A stretch of DNA of 64,000 nt, taken from the NCBI GenBank assembly GCA_964035795.1, contig OZ038321.1, forward strand, positions 17,797,209 to 17,861,208, read 5' to 3'. Shown here piece after piece: positions 1-15,000 of the stretch. Position numbers and translations under genes: made by a program. The first letter of the stretch is position 1. Each line of letters begins with the position of its first letter. Source of the DNA: Pterobdella sp. o SKG-2022 (taxonomy: Eukaryota; Annelida; Clitellata; Hirudinida; Piscicolidae). The notes beneath the pieces are model-generated. The model searched no databases. It saw nothing but the letters and a program-made list of their open reading frames with translations, and was not told the origin of the DNA.

Positions 1-86
1 CAACTCCACCGGTCGGTTAAATACTTGTAAAGACCTTGCGCAATTATTTTTAGTACTGCTTCTACGGTGAATATACTTGTGAATAC
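1..86 (-). CDS. Nav exon 16 (partial): domain II S2
   Basis: After a TTTTCAG acceptor the exon reads [18 protein letters not shown] and YKYLTDRWS, domain II S2 and the start of the S2-S3 turn. It is cut by the window edge. Confidence 0.92.
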
Positions 87-3000
87 CTGAAAATTGAGAA
101 GTCATTTGCATACATGAGCGTGTTTGCTAAAAAAAATTACCGAATTATTTTATAAAAATATTTCATTTTTTTCATATTATCAATTCCGTAGCTATTAAAC
201 ACTTGATGCTTCACAATCCAACACACTCACGTAGTTCCCATACTTAAGAGTCGCTATAAGTGTCGGACCCATTCCATCCTGCTCCATAGCCATGAAAAGA
301 GTGTTAATAACGATGCACAAAGTTATAAAAAGATCTACAAATGCATCCATTATGAACAGTTCGATGATGTGAGCAAACTTATACCAAGCGGGGTGACATT
401 GCCATCCGAAAAGCAACTGTTCACAGCGGTTTTTTAAAAATTCTTTTTTACTTTGTCCTTCTTCTAAACCAAAAAAATCTGCATAATTGATGAAATTTTG
501 TACATTCCATAAAAAAACTTCGAAATGGCAGTGAAAAATTGATGGTTTGAATGCAAAAGTATATACTAAAAACAGGCAAGTTTATGTATAAAAAAATGTA
601 AACTTTAAATTTATAGATACAAGTTTTTAAATGAAAAAAATTTGAAAAACGAGCATTATATAATATATGTAATAAGATTGTGAATGATAAGAGAACTTTT
701 TTTTCCTGATGCGTGGTTTATGAGGTCTTTCAGAACCAAAACATCTGTGAAAGAAGATATTTCAAAATTGTATTCAATATATCCTCAATTTGGGTGCCAA
801 ACACTTTTTTTAATTAATGCTATTGTTGATGCTTTGAAATCATGAAACCAATGTCGAAAGCTTTTTAGAGAGCATGTGATTGATAACTGAGATATATCTT
901 GTGCATAGGTAGATAAAAATAAATTATTCCATATTGGAAACAATGGGTTTGGAGATTATTTATTTCGAATCTACTTTAATAAATGTGAGTTGTGAAATGT
1001 TTTATTTATTGGGGTTGGAATACAATTTCAGTACTTTGCTAGAATACATGTATTCTATAACCTGCTTTGTTTTTTTTTCGAACCCCATACTTAAGACCAA
1101 TAATTTATCACAGAAAAAACAAAAATCTTGAATTAGTTTACTGCATAAAATAGAAAACAGAGTATAAAACAAAATCTTGCACATTCTTCAAGATTAAATC
1201 TAATTGGAGTAGGAACCTTTAAGGTTGACGGAGGATGGACTGGGTGTTAAACAGACAAATGGATTGTCTGAAAACATCTTGACTTTACACGAATCAAAAT
1301 CTCTTCCAAAGAAAAAGTCCTGAAAATGTTTAAAAATTTTGAATCATTATGAATTAAATGAACTTTCATCTATAAAGAATCAAAAAAATCTATTTAATAA
1401 AAATAAAAGCGCTCAAAATATTTTTATAAAATGATATATTTTCAGAACAAATAATTTTGAATCGCATTAGTGACTTTTTTAAATGCATTTGTCACAAATT
1501 GAACGCAGCTCAAACGCAAAAACAATGCATTTGCATTCGATTAAAAGTTTCAACTAAACTGGACAAAAATTAACTAAAATAGATAATTTGAAAGTTTCAA
1601 ATTAATTTTATGAATTGAAAGTTGCGATTCAACAACCATTAACGTAGAGTGGTGAGAAAATTTAGTACATTTCTTCAGTATAATTTATGAATCGACGTTA
1701 AAGATTGTTGAACATTGCTTATAAGTACATTTAGATCTCTTTAAAAATTGAAAGTTTCGATTCTTTTAACTTAACGTAACACGAAACAAAGTCAACACAA
1801 AAGCACATCAGAAACTGAAACTAAGGTTGAATTGCCCAATGTTGCTATGAAAAATTGAATTTAAGATGATGTTAGTAAAAAAAAAACAAAATCTGTGGAA
1901 AATATTTTTTTAATCACTTCGAACAATTTTAGGAAAAAAGAAATTTTTTGAAACCTTTTGTTGGTAAAATAAATTGTCTAAATGAAAAAAACGTACTATA
2001 TGCTAAAAAACTTTTCAGTTTATTCTTGTACTAATAACACAAATTTAAGGATTCCAACAAAGCTATTTTGGCCGACTTCAAAGAGTTAAAAAAAAAGTTA
2101 GTAAGATAAAAAAAATCCTTTCCTTTTAGAAAAATTTTTCTATGGATCAATATTTTTTACGAATAAATTCGGGCGGTTTCTTGCGGTGTATGTAAAAAAA
2201 ACTTCAATTTGTATTTATGAAATTTGAACTATGAATAAATTGCAAAAACTGAATAATCATACATTAAAGATTTTTGCATGTAGTGTTTCAGCTAGAGGAA
2301 AAAATTTAATTGGCTCATACCATAGTTTGATGCATATATAAAATAAAATATATGTTTCTCTAGAGCATGAATTTTAACGACGTGATAATATGATATCACC
2401 ATATAAAATATATTTTCATAGAGAACATTGAGAACTTATAAATATGAAAAGTTATATTATAGCACGAATGTTAAATATATGAAAGGGACTTATGAAACTC
2501 ACTTCTATCTGAAATAATCTTTCATTCTAATTCAAATCTATGAGTTAGGACTAAAAATAGTCCCAAAAATAGTAAATACTGTTAAATGATGCCTGAACTC
2601 CTTGAAAAGCATAGCATCCAATTAGAAAGAGTATTTTAAAACAGAATTTACTTACTTTCTTATAAAATATAATAAGCTTTAAATTATAAAATAATTATAA
2701 GCAGGTTATCCTATGCTTTCCAACTTTAAATATTAATTGAGACAATGTTTTACATTACAAATATCTTTTTATAAATAAAACCTGAAACGTAATATTTATT
2801 TTAATGAATGAGGAATGAAAACTTTGAAGAAAAACTCTCAGTTTTTTCCATTTATAAATGACACAAAAAAAGAAAAAGTTTATTATGTGAATTATTTAAA
2901 TATTCAATTATTCATAATAATTTTTCAACAACGAAAAAAAACTATGCATTGTGAATTATTATGAAACTGATATGTTTGTCACAAACTTTGAAAAAATCTT

Positions 3001-6000
3001 AACGGATAAATTCAAACTAACAACCAATTCTCATGCAAAAAATTACAACTCAAACAACCAAATTGACAAAATATCATTTGAAAATCATCTTAGTAATAAG
3101 TTTGAATTCATCAAAACTCACCCCTGTCGATTTTCGCACGTTCATGCCGATGTTTTCGTTTGTGATCTGATTTGTAATTGCAAGTTGGCTTAAGAATATT
3201 AAAGTGAAACAATGTTTTGTATTTGAATAAGATTATAGTTCATTCTTTATTATCATCAGAATTCTTCACAGACTAATTTTATTTAAATAAATATAATCTT
3301 TTGAATAAAACATCCTTCCATGCTTTCATTAGTCAACACCTTTACCAATACATTCTTCAAGATTTAATCCTTTTCACTCTTCCAAGTATTATACATTCAT
3401 CCAACTCACAGAATTTGCATTGACTTTGAAAATTGTATAAAAAATATTTTGTTTTGAGAGTGAGTCAATAAAGTTTATTGAATATCAAATAAGTTTGCCG
3501 TAGAAGTCTGTCCCAAATGTTTAAATAATCTTTTTATATATTTTCCACTTTATTTTGAAGACATTTCATCATTTTAGCATTTTCGATTTGCAATCTGGCG
3601 CGCAAATGAAGACTGAATAATCAATGTATAAATAAGCTTTTTTTAAATCACCTTTTGCCTAGCTGCAGTTGTCCAATGGAAATGAGTGGGCTCGCATTTT
3701 CTATCTTGGTTTTTAAATGAATCAAACCTGCGGGATAAAAACTGATTCAAAAACGAGATGTAACTCAACTTTCTGCTCAAAACCCTTCAAAATGTTTATG
3801 AAAAACCTTCTTTGGCTCAATTTACATGATAAAATATAGAAAGTGTTCAATAGTTACAAGTCGAATAAAACATTTTATGGTGGGGCAAAATTTTCATGAA
3901 AATAATTTCGACAAAAATAAATAATTGATAAAAATTTTAATGAAAATTGTGGAAAGAATGTCAAATGAATGTTTAAGTCGTGCAGCTTCATTTTTTGTTT
4001 GAATACAAGTTACACGTGAAATTCGGTGAGTTTTACGGAAATATTATTGAAATTGTATTTAAAGTGATGAAAATAAATTCAATTTTCAAAAAAATTTCAA
4101 AATTTTTTGTTCTTTATGAAAAAAATCCCTGTTTGAAATTATGCTTGACGATAATTTCACATTTTCAGGGTATAAATATATTTATATTTTTAAACTTTTT
4201 TAAACAAAAAACCTTAGAATTTTTTGCGAAAATCAAAAATATTTTATTAAACCAGAGGTGAGGAAGATAAAATAGAAGATAGATAAGAAAAATTCAGACA
4301 ATCATGGCATTTAGCATAACATAAATCATGCAGAATTAATAAGTGTCTAGTTTAGAGATAGATGCATTAAAAGTGTTTTAATATTGCATGCCAATTGATA
4401 GTTTGATGAAAAGAAATTTTAAAATCATGATAACTTTATTGAAAAATAAAAGATTTTATTCAAATTTAATTGATACCATTAAAAATATTTGAATGAGGAA
4501 TTAATACGGGTATGAGAAGGGCACGGTTACTCTTATTCAATGACAACATGCCGCTTACCTGGGAGGAAGTGCGTTGAAGCGTTGCTTAAAGGCAATGAAA
4601 TTATGAGTATTTTGAAAGTTGGATGGGTGGTCTGAAGATGGTGTATTGAGCTTGGAATCATCAGCAAATGGGATATCACTGCTTTCCAAACATGGCAACA
4701 TAACCATTCTCTTTTCATTAAGTTGCTCTTGAAATTGCTGTTGATGGATTTGGTCGTTTTGATTTGAAAGGAGAATGGCTTGTTGAAGAGCGTATGAATA
4801 TATTGGTTGGTTGATTAATTGTGGCGGAGAACAACCATAAAGAGGTTTTTGAATAAATGAATGATGGTTGGAAGCTGGATGGTTTAATTGAGGTCTGCCT
4901 GTGTGACTCCAGTTGAACTGACGAGTCTTGATGTACTTGCCTGGAGAACCCGGTAAACTGGAACTATTCTATTGATGAAATTGAAATAGCATGTTTATTG
5001 AAATATTAGTTATATTAAAAAACTCTGAGATGAAAGATGAAGCAAGCAATAAAACATGCTCAAGTTTACCTAAGTTACATAATTGACGTACATTATTATC
5101 GATTCGTACAACAATTCATAATAATGAAATTAATTGATTCTTTTAAAAAACAATTCAAGAAATATGAGCAATTTTTGACATAAAAACATTATTTCCAAAC
5201 CCCTTTCTTATCACAGCCATCGAACAAGCTCATTCTTCTTTGGATTCCCACCCCACTCTCACTTTTCATACTTAAATTTTCCTTGTCGGATCGTTGCGAC
5301 CAATAACGTTCTACACTGGTATTTGAAAGTTCTGATTGACTTAATCTGCCATCTAGGTTAGCAACATTTTGGTGGTTTGAGTCTGCTAACTCTTGCAACC
5401 TAGCCTCTTCGGCCTCCTGGAAAGATATTTGCATTATTCTTATTGGTTTTTATCATATTCAATAGTTGTATTTTTTTGAAAAGATATATCATTTTCAATG
5501 GTTTTATGATTTCCATTTTTATTATTATTCTCAATAGTTGTATTATATTCAATAGTTTTATTGTTTTGCTTGTCCTTGTTTTTTTGGAATGAAATTTTAC
5601 TTTTTGCAACTACAATTATTATTGTAATTTTTCAGTATTTTTGACCATTTAAAAACTTATAGAGAAATTTGACTAATTAATATTGGAATAAAATCAATTA
5701 ATTGAAAGAAAATTAAATTGAAACCGAACATTTCGTGCCATAATTTTCGAATCGAAGCATATTCTAAGAATTATAAAGATTTTAAAACTTAACAAATTGA
5801 TGTTTTTTTTTCATATAAATTGAATAAAAAATTGAAAAGTTTTGTTACACTGAGTAAAAATTGAATTTTCTAGGTTTTTTTGCTCAATAAGTAGTGTTTT
5901 CTCTATAAATTAAAGAAATTTATGAGAGTGAAAAAAAAATTTATTCTATTATTTTTCAAATTCATTCATAATTGTAAATTTTCTATCAACATAAAACACC

Positions 6001-9000
6001 TTATAAATTGAATACAAATTAGATCTGCTTTTATTCATTTTATGTTATATTATACAAAATAACATAAAAATTGGAGTGATCACAAAACCCTAGAATTAAT
6101 TAAAGTTTGATTTAAGCATAACAAAACCTAATGTATTCAACTCTTGGGACATTCAAGTACTTTACCTCGTGTGTGCATGTTGTACACAAAAAATCTTTAA
6201 CTAAAAATTTTTAAGAATCTCTAAAAAGCTTTTATGTAGGCAAACATTTAAAAAGAAGTCTTTTAAAACCATTCATTGAGTCTCTTGTTCCAGGCTAGGG
6301 ATGCATTTATGCGTTTAAATAGATTTTGAGGATGAAAATTACACGTTCTAAAGCATGTTTGAACTTTTTAAAGCTGGAAACTAATACAATTGCATAAAAA
6401 GGTTTTTTAAATCATTGTGGGCGGGCCTTGTTTTAATAGCGCTTTATTGTTTACTTTTCTTTCATTCTTTATCGTCTACTATTATTTTCTATTTCCTATT
6501 TATTTAATTTTATGTGCTAGGTTCATTAATTATTTAGTTTTCATTAATATAAAAAGCAGTTTCTGTGTTAATTTTTTTCGAAATAGTATGATAGAATATT
6601 TACAAATCAAAAGGTTTTTATGTAAAATTTACGTAAATTATCGTATAAATAATGCGCGGATAGTGTGTTTGGGCCTAGAATCGGAAGCACGTTATGACTC
6701 TATCTATTTAAAAAAAAATTAAATATTTTTATGTTTATGATTATATGCGAACATCATGAAATGTCAAGAAGAACAAAATCTGAAATTTCTCACACTTTTT
6801 TCAAAAGCATATCATTGTTTTACTTAAATCTGATTATTTTTTCCATTCAAAAGAATTATTTATTTGAGCAATGAATTATATTGAATGGAACGAATAACTT
6901 CATCCAAGTTTTTTTCTATTTAGGTTTTTTTTATACAAAATACTAAGTGAAATATTTTTTCGGGATGTTTTTTTTTATTTCAAGTAACTTTTAAAACGAA
7001 ACTTCTATCATTCACATAAATTTTATATTTGATACTATATGATATAACTGTGTTGATACGCTCATGAGCATATCAATATAAACCTCATGGTAGCTTTTGA
7101 TCGTTTTCCATAATTATTTTTTTTCCAGAATTAATAAAAACTTGAAATGAATTTTTGATAATGAAAATAATATGAAAAAAGCACCAACCAAAGCTTCTTC
7201 CGCTTCAGCATCTTCAGCTTCCTGATCTTGTTTTCTACAATCATCGTACGACATGGCTACTATAGCCAAGATCAGATTAACAAGGTAGAACGAACCTAGA
7301 AAAATGACAACGATGAAAAAAAACATATGGCCAGGTCCGTTCGCCTTGATTGTCTGTTGTGGTTGTGTTTCCTTATATAAGTTGATATGGATTTCAGTAT
7401 TTTTTATATTATTTTATAATTCCAATGTGGATTTTGATATTATTGTATTTTTAACATATTCGTTTTAAACCTGATGATATACGTTTTAAATTATCAAATA
7501 ATACTTCATTTTGAGAAAAAATATATTGAAAAAATGAGTTTTACCAATTGGTAGAGATTTTCCCAATAATCTTGAGTCATAAGTCTGAAGGCGCATAAGA
7601 GTGCCGATGCAAAGTTGTCGTACGTGGTGTATCCGTAGTCAGGGTTCAAGCCCGATGGAACGCACTCGAAGCCGAAATCACATTGACTGCAAGTTTCATT
7701 CGTTTTTTATAAGATTTTTTTACTCATAATAACAAAAATAATTTTTTTTTTACAAAAAAGTAATGAAATCGTAATGAAAGGAGTTTTATTGAGAATTGTT
7801 CCTAGTTGAAACATCTGCTAGTGAATGAGTGACTAAAATGACTAGTGGCATGAAACTTTTGAAATCCCCAAAATAATTGCCATGAATTTGCTTGAAGCAT
7901 GCTAGAAACTTTCCAATACGTATTGACGTTCAAAACAAAAGTAGTCCATTAGAGTAAAAAAAAGTCATTTCTAGCTTAGTATGCGGATGATGCGCAAATT
8001 CCTTTGTCGCCAAACATGGCTCTTCAAGCATTTTTTAACTTCGGAAAGATGAAATAACAAGATTCGAAACATATCACAACGAAAAAACACAGTATATCAA
8101 AAAAAGTATCAAAAGTTTTTTTCATGTAACTCCAAATGTATTGAAAGCAATAAAACAAATTCTATACGTTTTATCATACTCTTTGAAAACAAATATATAA
8201 AAATAATATCAATTATTAGAGAAAGCTTTTCTTTTTATAATTTATATGAAACTTTTTTTCTACAATGATTATGCTCTAATGGGAAAAAACCATAACTCAA
8301 AGAGAAAGATTTCAATATTCCAAAAAAAAATCAAGCAGAGCTCACGACAATAACAAAAGCACCGAGCATGTACTGCATTGAAACGATGAGAATTCCAAAA
8401 AAGAATTATATTCTGTGGACTCATATCACAACTTATAAGTGATAATAAATTGGGAGAATTCAATTATATCGAAATATAAAATCATTTTTTAAAATTTAAT
8501 TTTTAGTTTTTATAAACTTTGAAAATTCTAAATTATATATTTAAAAAATGAAATAAAAATGTAAATAAATACCGAAAATACCCTTGAATGTCATTTGAAA
8601 AATGATTAAACAATGTGAAAAAAATGATTAATGGCTTTTCAAAAATGCAAAACTATACATACAATCTTATCAAACCTCAAAAAAATTGTTTTTTAGAATA
8701 AAGTTTGACCAAACCTGCCACTGTCACCGCATATTCTCCCATCATCTTTGTCATTATCTTGCCAATTACCTTTGCAAGAATATTCAAATAATGGTCAAAA
8801 AAGGTATCAAATTTACTATTGTCATAGCAAATGATGCTTTTAAGGCTTAATGTGTGGTGAGTAAACCGTGTGCAAGCATGAGAATCTAGGATGGATGGGT
8901 TGTTATGAGAATATGATGAAGTAATGAGGAATGTCTGATGTTGGATCTCCGAGAAATACTCTGTGACAACTGAGGCGTGCCAAACGCTACGACAAATTCA

Positions 9001-12000
9001 TCAGTTTTGCTCTCGTTTTGAATTGAATAATAGACAAAATTACTTTTTTTTTTAGAAGAAACAGTTTTTAAGAATTTAAAAAATTCGCAAATTGTTTAGT
9101 GTTTCGAATGAAAGAAGAAATGAAAGATGATTCTTTTCAAAACTGAATAAAAAATTTAAAAAGGTGAACATGGTCTTGTTAAATTCGAAATGTTCAGTTA
9201 TATAAACTTGTGAGCAAAAATTGAAAGTCATCCTAATATGAAAATTCCCAGTGACAAAATCTATTCTAGACCATTTTTTCATATCTCTTTCACAAAAATG
9301 TATTTTATTGCAAATTAACCTTTTTATCTTAGCAACAATTATTAATAAAAATGTGTTCTCATAAGATGAATAGAGAAAAAGAATATTTCGGAAAAAATTG
9401 AAAATATTTTTTAATCAATAAAAATATCGAATTTTTTAAAAATATGTTCTTTACTTAGTTTTTCGAAAATTATTCTCGCTTTATTTTTCTATTTGAAGCA
9501 GAAAACCATAATTTAAATTGTTGAAACGAAATATTATCTCACTACAATAATATGGTTATCTCATCTTTGACAATATTTGTTCTTTTCGATGAAAACTTTT
9601 GAATTGTGCTTGCATTGACAGTGTCTGTCATCTTCCAAGTCTATTTAATATTGTCTTAATAAAATTGGTCATATTAGGCTTCATTTGCGCAGCATCTATA
9701 CAATGTTGAAAATAATGTATTTATGCTAATTTCAGTGCTTCTATAGAGTTTATTTTGTTTCCACTATTTTCACGTTTATATTTTTTTGATATAGTTTTAT
9801 TAATTCCAGGTTTCTAAACGTCAAGTTTTCTTCCAAACTTTGAAATAAAATTGTTTTCCAACACATTTAATTTCTCAAAAAAATTTTAGTTTTTAAAAAT
9901 TTTAGCCCCTCATGAACCTTTGCTTCTTGTAAAGTTTTCTATAATTGATGAACTACTGAAAAATCTGATGTCTAGAAACCTTAAGATCTAATTTAAAACT
10001 AAAATGCATTAATACATACTTCATAAATGCCTCAATTATTAATACATTTTCAAACTTCAGTTCCAAAGTTGCATGCATAACTAAGTTGAAACTATATTGC
10101 TTATTTTCACAAAAGCACTAAAAGTTTACTGATAAAGATGAAAGTATATTATAAAATTTGCCACCAAGATAGAAATCGAAATTATGGTTTCAACTTCGAC
10201 GAGAACAACAACTGTTTCAAAGTATTCTAACAAACCCAAAATGCTCTCAATTTTATCAATATTTTTATCAATTTCAAAATTTTTCTTTACTGTTATTCGT
10301 TAAAAATATATTATTTTTTGTATGGTTTGACTATTATTTTGTAAGTAAGCTTACTTATTTTTTCTATAGGATTTAATTATTATGCGTCATAAGATCTTAA
10401 TTTCAACAACTCCACAAACTTTTGTTCCCTGCATAGGCTCTTTGTTCAGTGTGAGACAACTTATCGAACCATGTCATGTTTGCCATTCTGACACATTTCT
10501 TCATTAGAGATCCTTTCGATTTATTTAATATATATAATCAAATTTTTCGGTTCATAAAAATATTATTTGAAACGGTAAAAATCTATGTCGAAAACAATAA
10601 CCTAAATATTTGAACGTCAGACATAAAAAATAATATCACATAAAAAATAATATCTAATGACCTTGATAAATTTGCAACCCAATGAGAGCAAAGATCGACA
10701 GAACAAACAGGGACAGCACGGCCACATCGCGCAGTCTTCTCACCGCCTCCATCAAAGCACCCACGATTGTTTTAAGACCTGCAAGTCCAAGCGTTGTGAA
10801 TTTGCTTTGGAAACTAAATATCTCAGTTGTTTCACTTTGGACCTATATAACTCAATTGAAAAGCTTTAAACACAAAATTTACAAGCACTAGGGTAATTAT
10901 TTTGAACGAAAAGTTTTGAGACCATTGTGATAGAGTTTTGAAGTTTATTTGCGACTTTGCGTTTTTGTAAATCATAAACGCACATATATAATCATACTTC
11001 ATGTTATTCGTGGAGGGAAGGTTATAAAAAATTTTTGTATGCGTTTATTCTTTCATGAAAAACAGAAAAGCTGAAAGTATTTATTATCCATAGTATAACT
11101 GAACGTTTAATTAAGGTAGTATTGTCATTCACGCAATGATCAATTGCTAAATTAAAGCAAGATAAACAGAATAAGAAAGAAACTAAGGATAATATATAAT
11201 AGATGGTTGATATTGAAGATAAGTACAATTTAAAATGATTTATCGTTCCGCATGAATATTAATATTTGGATATAAGTACTTTTTAATAATTTTTTTATTG
11301 AACTTTGAGCTTTTTTTTGCATAAAATATAAAGAATGTTTGTTTTATTGATTATACCCCTACTCATAATTTCCTATTGGATTTATTTTTTATTGAATACA
11401 TAAAAATATACAGATACTCCATAAAACGTGTAAAAATTGAGAACTAGACTCACCAGGTACAACAGCTACAGTTTTTAAAGCTCTGAGTACTCTGAATGTT
11501 CTCAGAGCTGCCACTTTTCCTCCTACCTCACCCACCATCGTCACGTACCTGTCAGTTTATGGGTTCCATCAATTTTGTGTTCGAGAATTTGAAAAACCGA
11601 TGTTATGTTGAGAGATTTTATATGAACTTGTTAATTAATAATCTTCTTTAGCCAAAGTAAATATTGCAAATTATTTGAACTCTGAAGGTAATTTTATTAA
11701 ATACAAAGCTTTTCGTAAACAAAGTAACATTATCAAGTATGTCGTACCTTTACCTTTAATGTTCAAATGATTTGCAATCATTTGTTAATTGATGAAAACG
11801 TGAGATTTTGTGTTTTCAGGTGAAATGATCAAAACCAAACCAAGGGTTGTTAAGAAAATCAACAAATGAGTATCCTTCAATGTTTTTTAACAGAGATAAC
11901 TTGAAAAAAATATTTAATTAAAAAATTTGAAGTTATTTTTAAGACAAATATGAAAAGTCAGTTTTGAATATTAAAATGGAATAACGATAAAGTTTAAATA

Positions 12001-15000
12001 AATTAAACATAAAATAAAACTGAATAGGATGATAAGCATTGTGAAAATTTTTCACGGGTGAATATTTTAAATATTTCAAAACATTGACTTGAATGCGATA
12101 TTGAGAAGTTTAATTTAAATGTTCTCAAAAAGCTGTCATCACGCCATCAGATAATTTTTAAATAGAGATTTCGAAAAGTCACAATTCATGCATTTATTTC
12201 TGTTGTTATTACATTAGCTTTTTAAAACAAAAATTATTAAAATAAAACTCAAATTTGAAGAGTAATCTAGTGAAAAATGTTCTGCAGATATTTTATTGTG
12301 AAATTTTATGTTGAAAAAGATGCGAAAATTGAATTTTATGAATTCAAAAGATTAGCCGAATTAAAGGCTTTGTGTAGTTTTTATCAAATACATAACCTAC
12401 ACTGCCGGAACTTATGGATAACAATTCAAGGCTTGAAATATTATTTAAAACTATTCTTTTTTGAAGTTTAATTCCGTTTTCTATAACTATTCGTCATTTT
12501 CCAAGCAGTTTTAAATAAATTTGAGAATTTTTAGAAAACAATCTAAAAATAAAATTTTCTTAGCAGCAACTCGAGATAAATACCAGGCATGTTTTGTGAA
12601 GTGAGACATTTTTCAGACGGTTTTAATTAAGATTTTTTTGGTAAAAAAACTTTTAAGCAAAAGTAATTTCTAAAATCAAATTAATATATCGATTGAATAA
12701 TTCTTTATTTAATTTTATCAGCACAATGTAATTAATTTTGATATTTTTAGTGTTATTAAAATATTCAACGGATTTATAACAAAAACTATATTAAATCACA
12801 ATTAACTAAAAAATCCAGCATCATATTTCTCACGATATCATATAAAGTTTATGTGGAGATAATTTTTATCGTAGCATTCATAGCACCACGCTACAAAACC
12901 CGACAAAAGAATGCTTTTCAAATTTTTTTCTTGGTTAAAACTTCTGTTTTATAACCGTTCAAAAAAACATCCTATAAGAAATGAATGCGGGTTATAATTG
13001 ATTTTTAAATTGTGTCAACAACCATCAAAAGATGGGAATAGTTGCTTTGTTCTAAGCACGATAAATCTAAATCAAACTTGCTTTTAGCGATAAGTTTTCT
13101 CGTGAAAGCTTCAAAAAGAAACTTTTTCATACAAAGCGAGAATTTCGAAAATCCAATATTTACCAATACATAGAAAATTTCAATATTTTTAAATTTAATT
13201 TTAAAATGAAAATAATTAATTATGGATAAAAAAATGAAAGTAGATAACACTTTTGCTAGAACCAAAGCCTAGCTATACGTCAAACACCTAAAACAATTGA
13301 AAAACTAATTAAAAATGTTAAAGACACCAAAGTCATGCATTAAATGTATAAAGTTGTATGGAAGTCTAGAGGCTGTATGTTTGGGATGTATGCAGGTTTC
13401 GTAGCGAGGTTTCTTGAGGGCAATCAATAACTATATACTTTATGTGCGTGAGCGCATCATATTATGTACGTGAAAAATTTTAATTGGAACTTCAATTAGA
13501 TAAATGTTTTCAGCGGTTTTTTGTATCTTTTCAAAGATTGTAAACTTTAATACCATATATGCTTATCAATACAAAAGAAAAGCTAACTCCCACATGCAAA
13601 GTTTTTATTTAAAATCCAATATAAGTTTAAGGAATTTTTGAAAATATGATAAGTGTTGCATGTTTTGAATCTTTTAACATCGGCGTCAAGCATAGGACCA
13701 TAGATGTTTGTAAATGACTGCATCAAACCCTTCACAAAGTTCAAGTTTTTTATATGTAAAAAAATACACTAGAAAGAAGTATATTATGAATGTTCAAAAG
13801 AAAATATAAAAAACTCCATTTTTTTGTGAATTCAATTTAGAAACAAGTTTTATTTTTTGAAACAGGAAGAAAAAGTATCAGCTTAATCATTAGATTACTT
13901 GGTAACGTCAAAAGTTGTCTCTTCTGTTTAGCATTTAAATTGGAAAAATTTTCTACCTAATAAGAACTGAAGTTTTTTAAGTTTTGAGAATCAAAACCGA
14001 TGAAATCTTGAATCATTAGTGAATTAGTTTAATAACTATAAGATACGAATAAAAAATAAATCAAATACTTAAAATATGTTTTGGCCATATGATTCAAGCC
14101 GTAATAGTTTTTCCTTGTAGTTGGAACCAAGGGCGAACTAAATGCATTATTGGAACATTAGATTCTTCATTGAATTTTTCTTGAAACTTTGCATACTATT
14201 TTATATTTATAAAGACTAAAATTTATCAACATAATTTCAAAATTAAGCAAAGCTTGTTCACAGCATAAAATATTTCATTCTGATAATTTTTTTCAACATA
14301 ATAACAAATGATCCAACTCAAGCATTTCTTCTCTATTTTTAAAATCAACATATATAATATATGTATTCATATGAGTCTAGTTATATGTTTTATTATTCAA
14401 ATACAAAACTCACGCAAAAGTGACCACGATGAAGTCGAGCCAGTTCCACATGTCTCTGAGATAGGTGAAGTTGGCCAGAATGAAGCCCCTTGCCAGCAGT
14501 TTGATGAGGCCCTCCACTGTGTATATGCCCGTGAATGTTGCTCTGTTCAGAGTAGTTTGTGCTTAAATTCATTATAAGTTATTATTCAAAAATAATGTAT
14601 TAGGTGAATGAGAAATGCACAAATAACAAAATTATTTTTTGGTTTGTGTTAAATTTTATTTTTAGAAAGGAAATGTGTTTAATTAAATAAAATTATTTAA
14701 GAATTTTATACTTTTAGTTTTATTTATTAAATAGCTAAAAATGGTGCTTAAGATAACTGAAAAATAAAAAAATTTAAAAGCCACTGGTTCTTTTAATTCA
14801 TCAGTTTTACGTTAGTAATACTATGCTATGGAAATCAACCGATGCTCGGATGTAGAATCCTAGATTTGAAAAAATTCAGCTAAATAAGTTTATTCAAAAA
14901 AATTCTACTCTTTTTTATTTGTACAATAAAACTTTACTACTACCTCGAAAATTTCCAAAAGATTTTTATAGCTTGGATGCTTATATAAAAAATTTTGAAA

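Noticed and set aside
2951..3193. Plus-strand open frame of 80 codons in a sodium channel intron
   Set aside because: Low-complexity Asn/Lys/Phe-rich text with no motif, no splice context and AT-driven codons. It is likely chance.
8860..9010. More GC-rich open stretch ([16 protein letters not shown]..., minus) considered as a missing Nav turret exon
   Set aside because: It lacks turret motifs, has no convincing acceptor or donor, and the flanking exons already join in phase without it.
10657..10891. Plus-strand open frames of about 70 codons opposite Nav S4-S5
   Set aside because: They are shadows of Nav exon 7, whose minus-strand translation is conserved.
13360..13435. GC-richer patch with an open minus frame in Nav intron 5
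   Set aside because: The translation ([20 protein letters not shown]) has no Nav match and no splice sites fit. Left unannotated.
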